Of a stretch of DNA of 64,000 bases, positions 1 through 11,283 are shown in pieces. Source of the DNA: Hygrocybe punicea (lineage: Eukaryota; Basidiomycota; Agaricomycetes; Agaricales; Hygrophoraceae); the NCBI GenBank assembly GCA_963556145.1, contig OY744468.1, forward strand, positions 2,976,001 through 3,040,000, given 5' to 3'. Position 1 is the stretch's first letter. Every line of letters starts with the position of its first letter. The position numbers and the translations under genes are program-made. The notes under the pieces were generated by a model. It was not told the DNA's origin and searched no databases. It saw only the letters and a list, made by a program, of their open reading frames with translations.

Positions 1-389
1 AGTATTGTAAAATTGCCATTCAATACTGGTAATGTACTTTGTTTCAAAATATTGAATCATTATTTTGAATACTCTTTGAATAATGTGTGCAACAATATGA
101 CATCAATATTTAGTATACTTGGTCCAATAAATTCAACATACTGCATTATACAGTATGCTACCATGCACCCTGTGGGATGCCAAATGGATTCATTCTATCT
201 GAACGGAATGAGGTACATTGAACAGATATGTTCATACAGTTTTTCTATTTATTCCTAAGATTGGTTTGAGGTCTAAGATGAAGGATCAGACATGTAGTGT
301 AAACAATGGCACATAAAATATGTACAGGATATGGCCAAAGAAGAGCCAGATAGCAAGTTGTAGCTGAAGCGAAGCGCACCATCGAATGC
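1..389. other. AT-rich stretch, no gene seen
   Basis: The first 389 bases are AT-rich. The only open frame is an unsupported 81-codon one without recognisable motifs. Most of this is probably downstream sequence of the minus-strand zinc-finger gene that stops at 390. Confidence 0.5.
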
Positions 390-1618
390 TCAAGCTTCTT
401 GTGCGTTGGCCTGATTATTCGACAATTTCACGTGTTTCATTTTGCATTCAGGCTCGTTTCGGTGATGCCTCCTCAATGCGTCAATACGCGTGTAAGGTCG
501 TTGGCATGCAAGGCAGTGATAGGAGGGTGCCTTGTGCGCTCGCGATTCCAAGTGCCTCCGAAGATCTCCGGTAGAATTGCATATCTGGGGGCAATCATCG
601 TGCGTGCAAGGGTATGTCTTCTGGCCAGCAATTACACGGGAATTTTGAGTACCAATAATAATAGTATTGGCAAGACTAAGGACAGTGTGGGCAACTTCAG
701 ACTTTTGAAAAACAGGGGCCTTGGTGGCGGCGGTGACCTTGCGAACATGGATCCGCTTCGAATGGAAAACGGTGTGGGAGATCCTTCTTGCGCGGTTGTA
801 TGGTATACAAGCGACTTTTTTGACCAGCATAGTTTTCTTTACAAGGTTTGGAGGGACCGAATACACCGTCTCCGGTTTAAGTGGTCCCCCTTGTGCGCCA
901 ATGTACATTAGGTCAACATCAACGACCCTCCCAGCCGCAGAGTCTGATGTGGACGAGTTAACGGGCTTGCCTTTAAACTCTCGGGTCGGAACAATGGTTA
1001 CTTTTCCTTTGATTACTTCAGGTCGGTGGCCGACAATGTCCTGGACAGGAATGACACCATCATCAAACCGCCCACCAACCCCGGCTTTTTGTGAGACCAG
1101 GACTGTGGATACGACCTTCGCGGGATCTATAGTAACAGCGCCGGATTGGTCATCACGAGTAGAAACGGGAGGTTTCCACCAAGACCTCCACTCCAGGCCC
1201 ATGGTTCTCTCGGTATTCGGATGAGTGAGGGCAAGCTGACGAGGGAGTAGTTTCCCAAAGACAGGGCCTCGAAGATCCTGGCCTCGTATCCCTTCCGGAC
1301 GAGCGAACATTTCAGGGGTGAGAATGTGACTCTTGTCATAGCGCTGAGCAATGGCATCATAAAGCTACAGTCGCAATAAGGTGGAGTCCTTGAAGAGAGT
1401 TCAAATGTAAAACTTACAACGGGGGGTTTGAACGAGCCTTGTTCTTTTTCGAACTTTGCCGTCTCGGTATAGATATCAGGATCCTGTTTGTCGCTGCAGA
1501 TTTGCCTGTCTGGAGTTGCATAAACTGATTCGGCAATCATTTTTGGGATTGGCCCGGGAGAGGTGTGGAGAACAGCCGAAGTCGCGACGACGATGATTCC
1601 GGCTGAATGAACCTGCAA
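390..1618 (-). CDS. C2H2-type zinc-finger protein
   Basis: Probable nuclear DNA-binding protein; target unknown. Model: exons 1618-1418 and 1364-390 around a 53-bp GT-AG intron, 391 codons plus stop. The first finger lies near residues 316-342 (C-x4-C ... H-x4-H, beginning YPCTHDDC) and the second follows about 3 residues later (YHCLAC ... RRHH), ending in Cys, so it is a C2HC variant. This pair of C-terminal fingers is common in agaric transcription-factor-like proteins. The rest has no recognised domain and looks disordered, rich in Val, Lys and Ser. The start at 1618 is uncertain: there is an acceptor-like TTTTTGCAG just at that codon and an open frame upstream to 1785, so a further 5' exon is possible. 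It is divergent from the gene at 2049. Confidence 0.6.
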
Positions 1619-2048
1619 AAACGAAGAAATGCTGGTTCTGCCAGTGGCGGCGTCTCAGGCCATGTATATATACCCAGCGCAGACAATGAGTGTCCAAGTA
1701 AAGCAATCGTATGATCTGAATGTATTAGCCTCCAGATGCCACCGGTGACCGTCGCTTTGACGAAGTTGATTTTTAAAATGGCCATGTGAGTGTGGTCAGA
1801 GTAGATGCCGTAACAAAGCTCAGCGCTCTGAATTCAACAGTTCGAGGGAGATGAATATCGGGCTCATCAAAATCATTGCTCGTACATCGCGTGGATTGGT
1901 TCGCCCACCTTTTTGTCGAAGGTACTCCAGTAGCCGGTGAATAACCTTAATAAATACCCTATGTATACTGTACAACGCTGGTATCGACAAGCGAATCGTT
2001 CTGCTTGCTATAGCTTGTTTGGCAAAGGCTTCTACTACCAAGTCACTC

Positions 2049-2682
2049 ATGGCGCCCAGAGAACTATCTCGCTACCAACTATCATCCAGTCTTGCTTATG
2101 ATCGGCATATTCCACCTTTCCTCCTCAAACTTCAGAACCGGGTGGCAGGGGTTCCAGAAGAGGAGGAGGCGGAATATGACGAGCACGGTGGCTCTGGACG
2201 TCCTCCGATTCCAAAGAGGCCTTCAATCCCCATACGTCCAGAGGATGACCCGGGAAGTGCAGACGAGGAAGACGGAGATGAGAAGCCTCAGGTTGTGGTG
2301 CTCAAAGAAGGAAAGCATCTCACAGAGCGGGAAGCCGAGAATGAGAAACGCAAGCGTGCGTAATGAGTTTCTTTTTATCACTATAAATTCACCTCAAGTA
2401 TTAGAGAGAGGTTTGCCATTACTCGCAGAACCTGTTCCAATACCGCCAAAGCCGGACGTTCAAGTTGATAACGCGATCGCGAAAAAAGATTCAACATCAA
2501 AGACCAATTCTCAGACAAATAATCTCTCCTTCTCGTCCTCCAGGTCGGGCGTTAGGCCACCAACGGGAAAAAGAAAAGCAGTTGGCGATCCAGAGGATAA
2601 AGACCACCAAGCTAAGCCATCGACGAAGAAGAAAGCAAAGAAGCCGCCCAAGACGCTGCTCTCATTCAGTGACGAAGCCTAG
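2049..2682 (+). CDS. DUF4604 / KIAA1143-like protein
   Basis: Function unknown; the family is a small, charged, mostly disordered eukaryotic protein. Exons 2049-2355 and 2405-2682 flank a 49-bp intron with GTGCGT donor, giving 194 residues. Family features visible: an N-terminal YxxxxPPFL-like segment (AYDRHIPPFLLKLQNRV, residues about 16-32), an acidic stretch with paired prolines, a central VVLKEGKHLTEREAE block, and a very basic Lys-rich C terminus ending with the LLSF motif. I chose the ATG at 2049 rather than 2019 because it gives the usual short leader before the conserved segment. It is convergent with the sirtuin gene. Confidence 0.6.
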
Positions 2683-2890
2683 ATAGTGATCGGTTTGCAG
2701 CTTCTTGTTCATCGTGATAATACGCTCCTTGCTTGTCTGACCCTGCAACTTGCAGGAAACAGGTTCGTGACCCTCGGGAAAACAGCAGCTGGCAGCCCTG
2801 AATGATACGATTAACCTTGCGATTAACAACAGTGTCCCATGCGCAAAGTTGTACAATAAGGATAAAATAAACGTTAGATGTTGCGACCAT

Positions 2891-4820
2891 TCAGGTGCCA
2901 CGGAGACCATACTGAACAGTTCGCACGAGCAATGCGGGCAACTCATCGGGCACATCACTGAGATCAGAGCTCTCATCCCCACTTTCGACTTGATCCGAAT
3001 GGTGCAAATTCTCGGCCTTTACTTTTCCTCGAGATACCACACCACGTCCGGCAGGCTGTGGGATTTTCCGGCGGTTTGGAGGGGGTGTTCGAGCAGGAGT
3101 GGGCGGAGGGCGGCAGCTGCCAGGAATGGTCTTCCTCGTGACTACTTGAGGGGTAGTGGTAATGTACACCTCCGGGATCGAGAGTTTGCGGGTAGCTGAG
3201 GGCATAGATCTTGGCCGAGCGGGAATGCGGAGGATAATCTTGGGCCGAGCTTTCTCTGGCTGCTGAGCAAGTTTGCTTTGCACTGTTGTTGTTGACTTGG
3301 CTTTCGTGGTGGATCGGCTCTTCACTCGACCCGAAGGCGAAGGTTCAACCTTCCGTCTCTTCACCGTCCGTTTCACGCTTTCCGGTGCGAGTTTGCGCTT
3401 CTTCTTACCCTTGACAGATTCTTTCTGTCGTATCGCAACAAGTGCAGATTCCTCCTCCCGCTTCTTCTTCTTCTCACTGGCCACCTCCTTTGCCTTCATT
3501 TCCTTCTCAATTTCCTCCCGCAACATCTCCGCAAAATGCTGTGCATCTCCTTGCAACCAAACATCGAAAACTCCCTCCCACTCCCTCGTTGGCACTGGGA
3601 AATCGATATTCAGATACGCGGCCTTTATCTGAGGCTCATCGTCGGTGGCAGGGGAACGTCGAGGAGACGACACCGGTGTCAGCAATCCGGAACTGGATTC
3701 TTTGATAGATGACCGAGAACGAACGGCTTTAGCGAACTCTCGAACGATCCGCTTGGTACCAGGAACTCTCAGGCTGGTTCCTACCACCAGCAATAAATCT
3801 GCGCCACTCCTACCCTTCCCCTTAGATCCACCAATCAGGTCTTTCCGAACTATCTCGCCCACCACCTCACCATCTCTATGTGTCTCATTGTACAAAACAA
3901 CGCTGGGTCGAAGCTTACCAACTCCCCGGGCACGCTTGCCAACAAGTTGTCTCGTCTCTTCCATGGAGGTACACTCCGGACACTCAGGTGGCGTTCCGGA
4001 AGTCAACGAAGGCAAATGATTTTCCAACGGACACGAATGAGTGCAGGTTTGACAGTGCATGCTTTGAAGTGTCCCGTGTAATGGGATACACCGTGGTGTG
4101 TCAGCAGCGGGTGAAGGAAGCCTGTTAGGTGTTCGAGTAGGAGTGACGGGTTCCTGAAATGGCGTGGTAATTACTTGTGCGTGAAGAGGTGCTTTGCTTT
4201 TCGACCGAGGTTTGTACCTCCGATCGTCAAATTCAGGCACACCAAATGAGAGGCCAGACTTTGATTCGATTGCATCTATGTTCTGTGTGTAGACCCGTAG
4301 AAGCTTTCCGCGGTCATCAAGAGCGCGAAGAAGTTGATGAAAGGGAGTGGGTTCGGCGGCGTGTGAGAGCTCCGAGAGACGAGCTATCATCTGACAGAAA
4401 AGAGAGGTCTTGTATTCGGACTAGCAGTCAAAGTCAGTATAGTGAACAGACCGGTGAATTCTGGTGGTGAATGGAATACATGAACGGCTCACATTAAATA
4501 CTGAAGCATCAAATAGGTCTTTTCCAGAGGTGAGTAATTCTCGAGGATTATCTCGTTTCAACGCCTGAAAGAGGCCTTCCGAAGAACGAAAATCCGGGAT
4601 ACCAGCTTGCACGGAAATTCCAGCACCTTATCACACAATTCGTTCAACCTTAACTGGGAGCAAAGATGAAAATCTCACCGCAAACGACAACGATCCGTTT
4701 GGCTTTCATGATAGCCTTGATGACCTTGGTAACCTGTGCATCCGGGTCCGGAGTTGGAAGAAGGAAGGAGGGGGACTGCGGGAAGGGCGACGACGCCTCC
4801 AGAGGTAGGAAGACCGTCAT
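2891..4820 (-). CDS. HST3: NAD-dependent protein deacetylase, Hst3/Hst4-type sirtuin
   Basis: Class III deacetylase; the Hst3/4 group removes H3K56 acetylation in the nucleus after S phase. Exons 4820-4679, 4626-4493 and 4420-2891 give 601 residues. Sirtuin hallmarks occur in order: the NAD-binding AGIS(V)QAGIPDFRS loop split by intron 1, the TQNID motif, the HGTL catalytic histidine, a zinc module (C-x2-C ... CPEC), and the GTSL motif. The C-terminal half (from about residue 320) is basic and disordered with Lys/Arg clusters that look like nuclear-localisation signals. A more upstream ATG exists at 4895, but 4820 gives the more usual N terminus. Hst3 versus Hst4 cannot be separated from sequence alone. 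Confidence 0.88.
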
Positions 4821-5071
4821 CGAAATGGGCTGTCGATGGACCTGCCACTGGGTGTTCGACCTCCTTTGACTTGTGGCGTGGAAAAATGTTGACATGTCTG
4901 ATTCACATTTGTAAATTCACCTTTTAAACTTGTTTACATTTGGCTGTGTGATTAGAAATGAATAAATTTGAGCTCTTTTGCCCGGCCATCGTTCCTTCAG
5001 ATACGCCGGTACCGCTGCCTGGAAGTCAGGTTACAAAAACATGTAAATCGTGTTGCACAAAAAAAAATAAA

Positions 5072-5155
5072 CGACAAGCCGGGGACTCGAACCCCGAATC
5101 TCTAGCTGCGATGCTGCACCGGAAACTAGCGCGTTAACCATTACGCTAGCCTGCC
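5072..5155 (-). tRNA. tRNA-Arg (anticodon CCG) with 11-nt intron
   Basis: Read on the minus strand, the 7-bp acceptor stem (GGCAGGC with GCTTGTC, two G-U pairs), D stem (GCGT/ACGC), anticodon stem (CTAGT/GCTAG) and T arm (CGGGG TTCGAGT CCCCG) all form. The anticodon loop is TT-CCG-G followed by an 11-nt intron at the canonical position after base 37. The B box (GGTTCGAGTCC) is perfect, and a run of Ts just downstream (5060-5067) is a Pol III terminator. Discriminator base is G. It lies between the sirtuin and RAE1 genes. Confidence 0.92.
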
Positions 5156-5267
5156 AACAAACTTAAAAAGACTTCTGGTCCATCACAAGGAGACAGTTCG
5201 CACATGAACCATTTACGTAATCCATTATTTATTTGACGGAGTCACCGTGACTGACTAAAGTGGCCAG

Positions 5268-6783
5268 ATGTCCTTCTTCAACAACTCGTCGTCGCCTGCC
5301 GTGAACACTGCCGCTGCAGACAAGGACGTCGAGGTAGCGGAACCACCTAGCGACTCGATTTCCTCACTATCGTTCTCTCCCCAAGCCGATTATCTAGCCG
5401 TAGGTAGCTGGGACAACAATGTGAGTAACATCGTTCTACTTGTGAACGATACAAGGAATAACATGGCGGGAATTCTACTTACAGGTGCGGATATACGAGG
5501 TAGGGAGTAACGGTCAAACTCAAGGGAAAGCCATGTACCCCCATCAAGGTCCTGTGTTGAGTGTTTGTTGGAACAAGGTGGGTTTGTGATGACACCGTTT
5601 ACGTGTCTTTGCAGAAAGTAACGCGTTTTTTCAGGATGGAAGCAAGGTACTCTCAGGCGGGGCCGACAATGCTGGGCGGATGTTTGATATCACCACGGGT
5701 CAGTCACAGCAAGTGGCTCAACATGACGCGCCGATCAAAGTCGTGAAATGGATTGAGACACCCCAAGGAGGCATACTTGCCACCGGAAGCTGGGACAAAA
5801 CACTTAAAGTGAGACTCTCGGCGACCTCTGATTGATTATACGCTAATTCTAGGCTCGACAGTATTGGGATCTACGCACAGCCAATCCAGTATCCACTGTG
5901 CAACTCCCGGAACGTTGTTATAGCTTTGATGTTCAGTACCCGTTAATGGTGGTCGGAACCGCCGAACGCCATATGCAGATATTCAACCTTACGAATCCTA
6001 CTACTGCTTATAAGGTGCATCGTTTGAAACATCCTGTTCAATGTTCTGGATAGTTATTTCCATCTTTCAAGACCATACAATCACCCCTCAAATGGCAGAC
6101 ACGTGTCGTGTCTTGTTTCACCTCTTCCAACAACAGTGGCTTTGCTGCTGGTAGCATCGAGGGCAGAGTGGCCATTCAGTCAGTCAATTTCTCTCTTTTT
6201 CCCTCACATCTCAATCTTGCTTCGAAGGTATGTCGACGAGAAGGATAGTGGGTTAGTTATATATATTATTTGCTGTCTCTGTCGCAATACGTTTACCTCC
6301 TATACAGCGATAATTTTTCATTCAAATGCCATCGCCGCGACTCCACACCGACCGCAAAAGACCAAGCATTGGTATACGCTGTCAACGATATTTCGTTTCA
6401 TCCTGTCCACGGAACATTCTCCACATGTGGTCAGGACCTCATTCTCTCTGAGCATGTACGCTGATCTAAATGCTTGCTCGACTTCCACACAGGATCTGAT
6501 GGTATCATCCATTTCTGGGACAAAGACGCCCGCACACGTTTGAAGAGTAAGTGCATGCACTTTCGCCACACCACATCCTCTTATTCGAGACCTTTTTGTA
6601 GCTTTCGATCGAGCATCTGGACCCATTTCCGCTACCACATTCAATCGTAGCGGTGCTATTTTTGCGTACGCGGTATCCTACGACTGGTCCAAGGGGCACT
6701 CCGGAATGACACCAGGTCATCCAAATAAGCTTATGCTGCATGCTTGCAAAGACGAGGAGGTGAAGAAGAGGAGCAGAAAGTGA
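5268..6783 (+). CDS. RAE1: mRNA export factor Rae1/Gle2 (WD40 propeller)
   Basis: Nuclear-pore-associated mRNA export factor that binds a GLEBS motif in Nup98-type nucleoporins. Nine exons (5268-5420, 5485-5577, 5635-5808, 5853-6014, 6072-6178, 6228-6251, 6308-6429, 6493-6546, 6602-6783) keep frame and give 356 residues, the family length. WD repeats are visible: [43 protein letters not shown] and a conserved YVDEKDSG...NFSFKCHR block typical of Rae1, then the final [11 protein letters not shown] segment. Exon 6 is only 24 nt. It ends 378 bp before the convergent WW-kinase gene. Confidence 0.93.
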
Positions 6784-7161
6784 GGTCAAGGGGAGTTGAC
6801 GGTGTCTTTGGCATACGTTTACTGGTCTGGGAGTTTCTGTGTAGGCGTGATTGATTTCGTGTACACTTTCTTTGATATGCTTTCTAATCTAAATCGTTCA
6901 AGCTGAGACTGAGGTATCAATATTAATTTGGTTGAGGCTCGTAACTTTGCGTTACTTCTCAGAACTTCATCCTACAACTAGTATGTCTTTGGAAAAGGAA
7001 AACGTTATATAGATGGGTAGAACGGCATATACGACATCGATAACAACCGGATATAAACTGTCATTCAGATTGACCTACACTGTTGACAACGAACTGGAAG
7101 TGAAAAGAGACAAATCTCATCGATTGGGCTACGTCATCGAGTTAGAACGATCCCCCCTCTT
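6784..7161. other. Convergent intergenic spacer
   Basis: This is the 3' region shared by RAE1 (plus) and the WW-kinase (minus). I see no gene, repeat or RNA in it. Confidence 0.6.
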
Positions 7162-10100
7162 TTAGTATACTAGATTACTGATGAAAGTTTCTTGACCAGT
7201 GGCCGAGACTCGCAGTCGACCTGGGGGCGCCAGTCGAGAAGCATCTGCAGAAGCCAACGGTCCGTCAAGCTCAGGAGGGTAGGCTCCTAAGTCAGATTTC
7301 AGTGATGACGTGAAAGAGTCCTCCCAAATATGAGGAGCTGTATATTGACTCTGGCTTGTATGGGAGCAGAGGCATTTCACGACGTCGGTTGCGGTAAGAC
7401 GCACTGCTGGATCCTCTTTCCAACAACAACCAATGAGATTCCACATTTCATCGTCAAGACCAGATGCAAAGCCTGGGTGAGATGGTCGGTTGCCCCTCGT
7501 GATTTCTCGGATCACACCAAGCTCGTTGAACTCGTAGAAAGGGACTTTGCCGCTGAAAATCTAATGCTTGGGTCAGTAAAACAATGGTTCAGGGATAGAA
7601 AAGACAGTTTTACCTCGTAAAACACGCACCCCAATGCATAAATGTCGCTGGCTAGGGTGTTGCTTGTTCCCTGGCCCTCGCTGCTGAAAAGTTCAGGAGC
7701 TAGCCATCTCAAGGTGCCCGCCGCACCAGCAACCGAACTCGACGCCCAGCTGTATTCTCTAGCATCTACAGCTTCTGATAGCCCAAAATCCGCTATGCAA
7801 GCCCTCAGCGATGGCGTGATAAGAATGCCGAGCTATAACAAGAACTTTTGTATCACAGCAGACGACAAAAAACGAGATTTCATGCATACTCCTTTAAGAT
7901 CGCCGTGGATAATAGGGGATTCGTGGATGTGGAGATACTCCAAACCTTGTGCGATGTCTTGTACCTAGCAGGTAGCACGCGTAAGGGCAACGGTCTCTGA
8001 ATAAACCTGATGGCTCACCAGCGAAGGTCTATCAGCATTGGGTGTTCTTTGTAGATACCGCACGATATCACCATTGCTCATCCACGGCGAGATGAGGCAC
8101 ACCCTGGCGCGATTTCCATTCAAATGATGTACACCGTAGAACGGCAGCACATTTGGATGCGAGAGCTGTCGCCATACAACGATCTCGCGGGAAAAATTCT
8201 GCCACGTTCCGGTCTTGTCAATGAACCATCACAGATAGTCAGGATTCCCATGCCTTGAAAAGTTCTTTCAAGTTGGAGGTCACGAACACCCTCAGGACCT
8301 TGACAGCCACCGCATGACCATTCACCTCTCCCTCCCAGACTGTCCCGAATGATCCGCCAGCAACTGCCACATCTCCCACCTGTACGCCACTTACAATCAG
8401 AGATTCTGGATACAGCCCAGACCTCTGGGCCAACTTGGTCAACAGGGCAATGATGAGTGGTCTGATACGAGGGTCCAAGCGAGGGGAGTCCAATATCTAA
8501 CACAGTAGAAAAACGGATGTACTGGAGGGATTGCGTTGGGATACAATTGGAGACTTACGGCCTGAAGAAGGTCAAGCAAGCTTTGGGCATGGTCGCATTG
8601 GCCTCCCAAGTGGTGTCGCAGACAGATTAGTTGAGTGCAAATGTCCTTCACATCAAGGTCGAGTAATTCAAACAGACTCTCGTGAGTCTCGTTGCGATTG
8701 AAACGGATGCAGAGCTGTACAAAAAAACGAGAGAAATGAACTGGCTCGGAGGCAAATGACTGGCGGTTATACTTCTCCATATTTCCACAGGGACTTGATA
8801 ATGGGGCGGAAACTTGAGAGTCTCTCCATGTCCCCGAATGCTGTCCAGTTTACGAGATTCTCTTCCAGGTCGAGGAGACTTGACAGAGATTGTTGGTCAA
8901 TACACTACAGTGGTTTTCCCCCATCAATCCGACCATTACCTTCTGTTCTGGCTAGTCAACTTCAAATGCATGATAGTGTACGCCAAAAAACGCTGTGACG
9001 AGGATTAATGGAACTATGGCAAGCTATCGCACGTGTCAAAACATACTGGATACATCAGATTGGCGCCAAAGAACTTCCCGTAGTCTTTGGTACCCTGATT
9101 ATCGGGGAACGTAAGGTGGAAGTCACGGAGGATGGCCAAAACTTGATTCCGGTTTGCGACCAGCCAACCATTAGGGTCGGCAACAGGAGACACCGGATTG
9201 TTAAAATTCGCCAACTTTGCAACGTGCAAGAGCATCCCCTGCCAGTGGAAAATAAGAAAAAATCAAATGACCAGGATGTAATAAAAATCAGAAGTTCTCA
9301 AAGCTAAGCAGTACTTACCTCAAGAAGAAGGGTGAGAGGGTGCTCCCAAGTCCAATGGTGAGGCATCGTCTTTTAGCACGACAGGGTTAAACATGCAGGT
9401 GGCGTTCACGTAAAAACTAATGCTCACCTTCGTGTTCACGTAGAACCTGAGCGATGGCCAATGAAATGATTTCATCACAAAGAGCCAAGTGGTGACATAC
9501 CATCGCTGAGCCCTATCAACAAATGTGATCAGTTCACCGATCGTTGGACTGGTAATGATGATTGACATACTGCGGGTCATATTTACTAACGCACCCTGTG
9601 GGCAAAGGTCGGTTGTCTGGATTGGGAGGCGGGGTGTCAAGAGGGTGCACCCAGACATGGGACGAAGGACCACTCGTCTGTTGTTGTTGGCTGCGTTAAT
9701 CACACTACATATTCAAAGCAAAAGGAATGATAGCGCTACTCGCCTGGGTGTCGATGTAGAGCCTAGACGCGGGAAGCAATCGTTATCGTTAGACGAGCGA
9801 GGTGCACCACGAGCCGACGTACCATTGTCCAAACCTACGTGACCAGAGAGACATCAGACCCAGTTCATGTCCTATTGGTTGCATTCCACATACGCTGGAT
9901 CATATACACTGTACCATCCATCGGGCAACGGTCGTGTATCCGGGTTGCTGGAGTATGAATCGAGGGGGTGTACCAATGTATGTGATCGAGGAGTAACCTA
10001 TTATTGGAGGCATGGAGTTTGGCTAAACGCAGATCCATAACCAGCCAGACTGGGGGGACTCACCCTTGTGTTCACATAGGCCCTGAATACAAACGATCAG

Positions 10101-10690
10101 TTGTATGGAACGCAAGAACATAGATCGACATACCACCTCCCGGAACTACACCAAAAAAAACCAAAACGCAATTCAAAATAAGCATAATCTCGTTTAAATA
10201 ACATACGCGGGATCATAGACGCTGTACCACCCGTTGGGTAAACGTCGGGAGTCCGGGTTCACGGGTTGCGGGTCCTGAGGGTGCACCCAGGTATGACATT
10301 GCGGGGTAGCCTGTGGCCAATTGCGGTTAAGCATTCAGAAACTGGAATACTCTATCGCGATCCGCCCACGTTGGTGTTCCAGTAGCCCCTAGTACGCAGA
10401 AGTCAGGTTTGGTTTACACTGAGTACATAGCGACAAAACACTAGTACTGGAACAGGCAGCGCGTCGACGTACCATATCTGGAGACTGTCATCGTGCACAC
10501 GTGAAGTGGGTTTTCACCGACCGCGTCAACCAGAGGAAGCTTGGACACTGCACCTTGGGCTATATGTCGATATCCAACCGTCAGGCAGAGGACGAGTGTC
10601 GGGATTAGTCGGTTGGGATTCTTGGGGGGCGTTGGGATTAGTCGGTTGGGATTCTTGGGGGACGTTGGCCTTGGGTGGAGGTGGCGGCAT
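7162..10690 (-). CDS. Tandem WW-domain/TKL protein kinase built partly from microexons
   Basis: Predicted 745-residue protein: four N-terminal WW modules (Pro-ligand binding), a helical linker and a C-terminal tyrosine-kinase-like domain of the type expanded in Agaricomycetes. Twenty-one exons keep frame: 10690-10554, 10484-10473, 10388-10370, 10310-10207, 10145-10134, 10082-10064, 9997-9894, 9834-9823, 9762-9744, 9677-9571, 9512-9501, 9446-9428, 9369-9319, 9238-9047, 8904-8773, 8714-8559, 8496-8254, 8213-8019, 7964-7890, 7832-7614, 7560-7162. Kinase motifs: glycine loop GGSFGTVWEG, VAVK lysine, HGDLKG, DFG, APE. The catalytic-loop Asn after HGDLKG reads Gly, so activity is doubtful. WW2 has Leu for the second Trp; WW4 has Cys for the first. 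Two introns use GC donors (9743, 8253). A 12-nt extra exon at 8951-8940 is possible but would leave a 35-bp intron. Confidence 0.8.
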
Positions 10691-10703
10691 GTGGGGGAAG
10701 CGG

Positions 10704-11121
10704 TGCTCAGCGCTCAGCGCTCAGGGTCGGTATATATAAAAACATCGGTCCCATGGAACCAAACTGCCAATCTTGACATAGTATCTGAGATCTGAGCGCT
10801 CTATATTGAGATAGGGCCTAGTACATCATGTGACACAAGATAATTGCTGAAACCGGAACCTATAAAAATTAGAATGGGTGAATTTATTCAGAAAATTATA
10901 ATAAGTTAGGACGAGATATATTTTTGGTGACCAAAACATGACTTTTGGCTAAAACCGACAGCCCTTCACTTCAACACATTCTAATTTTTATAGATTTCAC
11001 TTTTCTCATATTTTCCTCAGTGAGTTTATAAATTATTAATTCACATTTTTATGGTGGTTTCAGCAAATTATCTTGGTGTCACACGATGTGGGATGATGAG
11101 CGCTTAGCGCTTAGCGCTGAT
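10704..11121. mobile_element. Small MITE-like inverted-repeat element
   Basis: About 418 bp with nested inverted repeats. Arms 10823-10855 and 11056-11090 match in reverse complement over roughly 33 bp (GTGACAC.AAGATAATT.GCTGAAACC). A second inner pair sits at 10861-10877 and about 10977-10994 (CTATAAAAATTAGAATG). Outermost are arrays of AGCGCT units at 10704-10723 and 11098-11121, again in inverted orientation. There is no coding sequence. No clear target-site duplication was found, so the exact ends are uncertain. It sits in the 5' region of the WW-kinase, and the left AGCGCT array is only about 14 bp from that gene's ATG. Confidence 0.6.
10729..10740 (-). promoter_or_regulatory. TATA-like box of the WW-kinase gene
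   Basis: TTTATATATA lies about 40-50 bp before the ATG at 10690 on the minus strand. AGCGCT repeats lie between it and the ATG. Confidence 0.45.
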
Positions 11122-11283
11122 AATCATTTGATGTGGTTCACGCTCTCACACGCACTGCTCCACTGCTCCAGGACGGGGTATGAGCGTACAGCATTCGAGG
11201 TAATTAAGCGCTCCCATGGGTCGGGTTAAGAGGGGTTTGACTGTATGTCCATATGCAGCCTGCAGTACTATCTTTCTTTTATC

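Noticed and set aside
10541..10795. Plus-strand frame with Gly/Trp-rich repeats (GISRLGFLGG)
   Set aside because: It is the opposite strand of the WW-kinase first exon, whose 33-bp duplicated unit codes PQESQPTNP.
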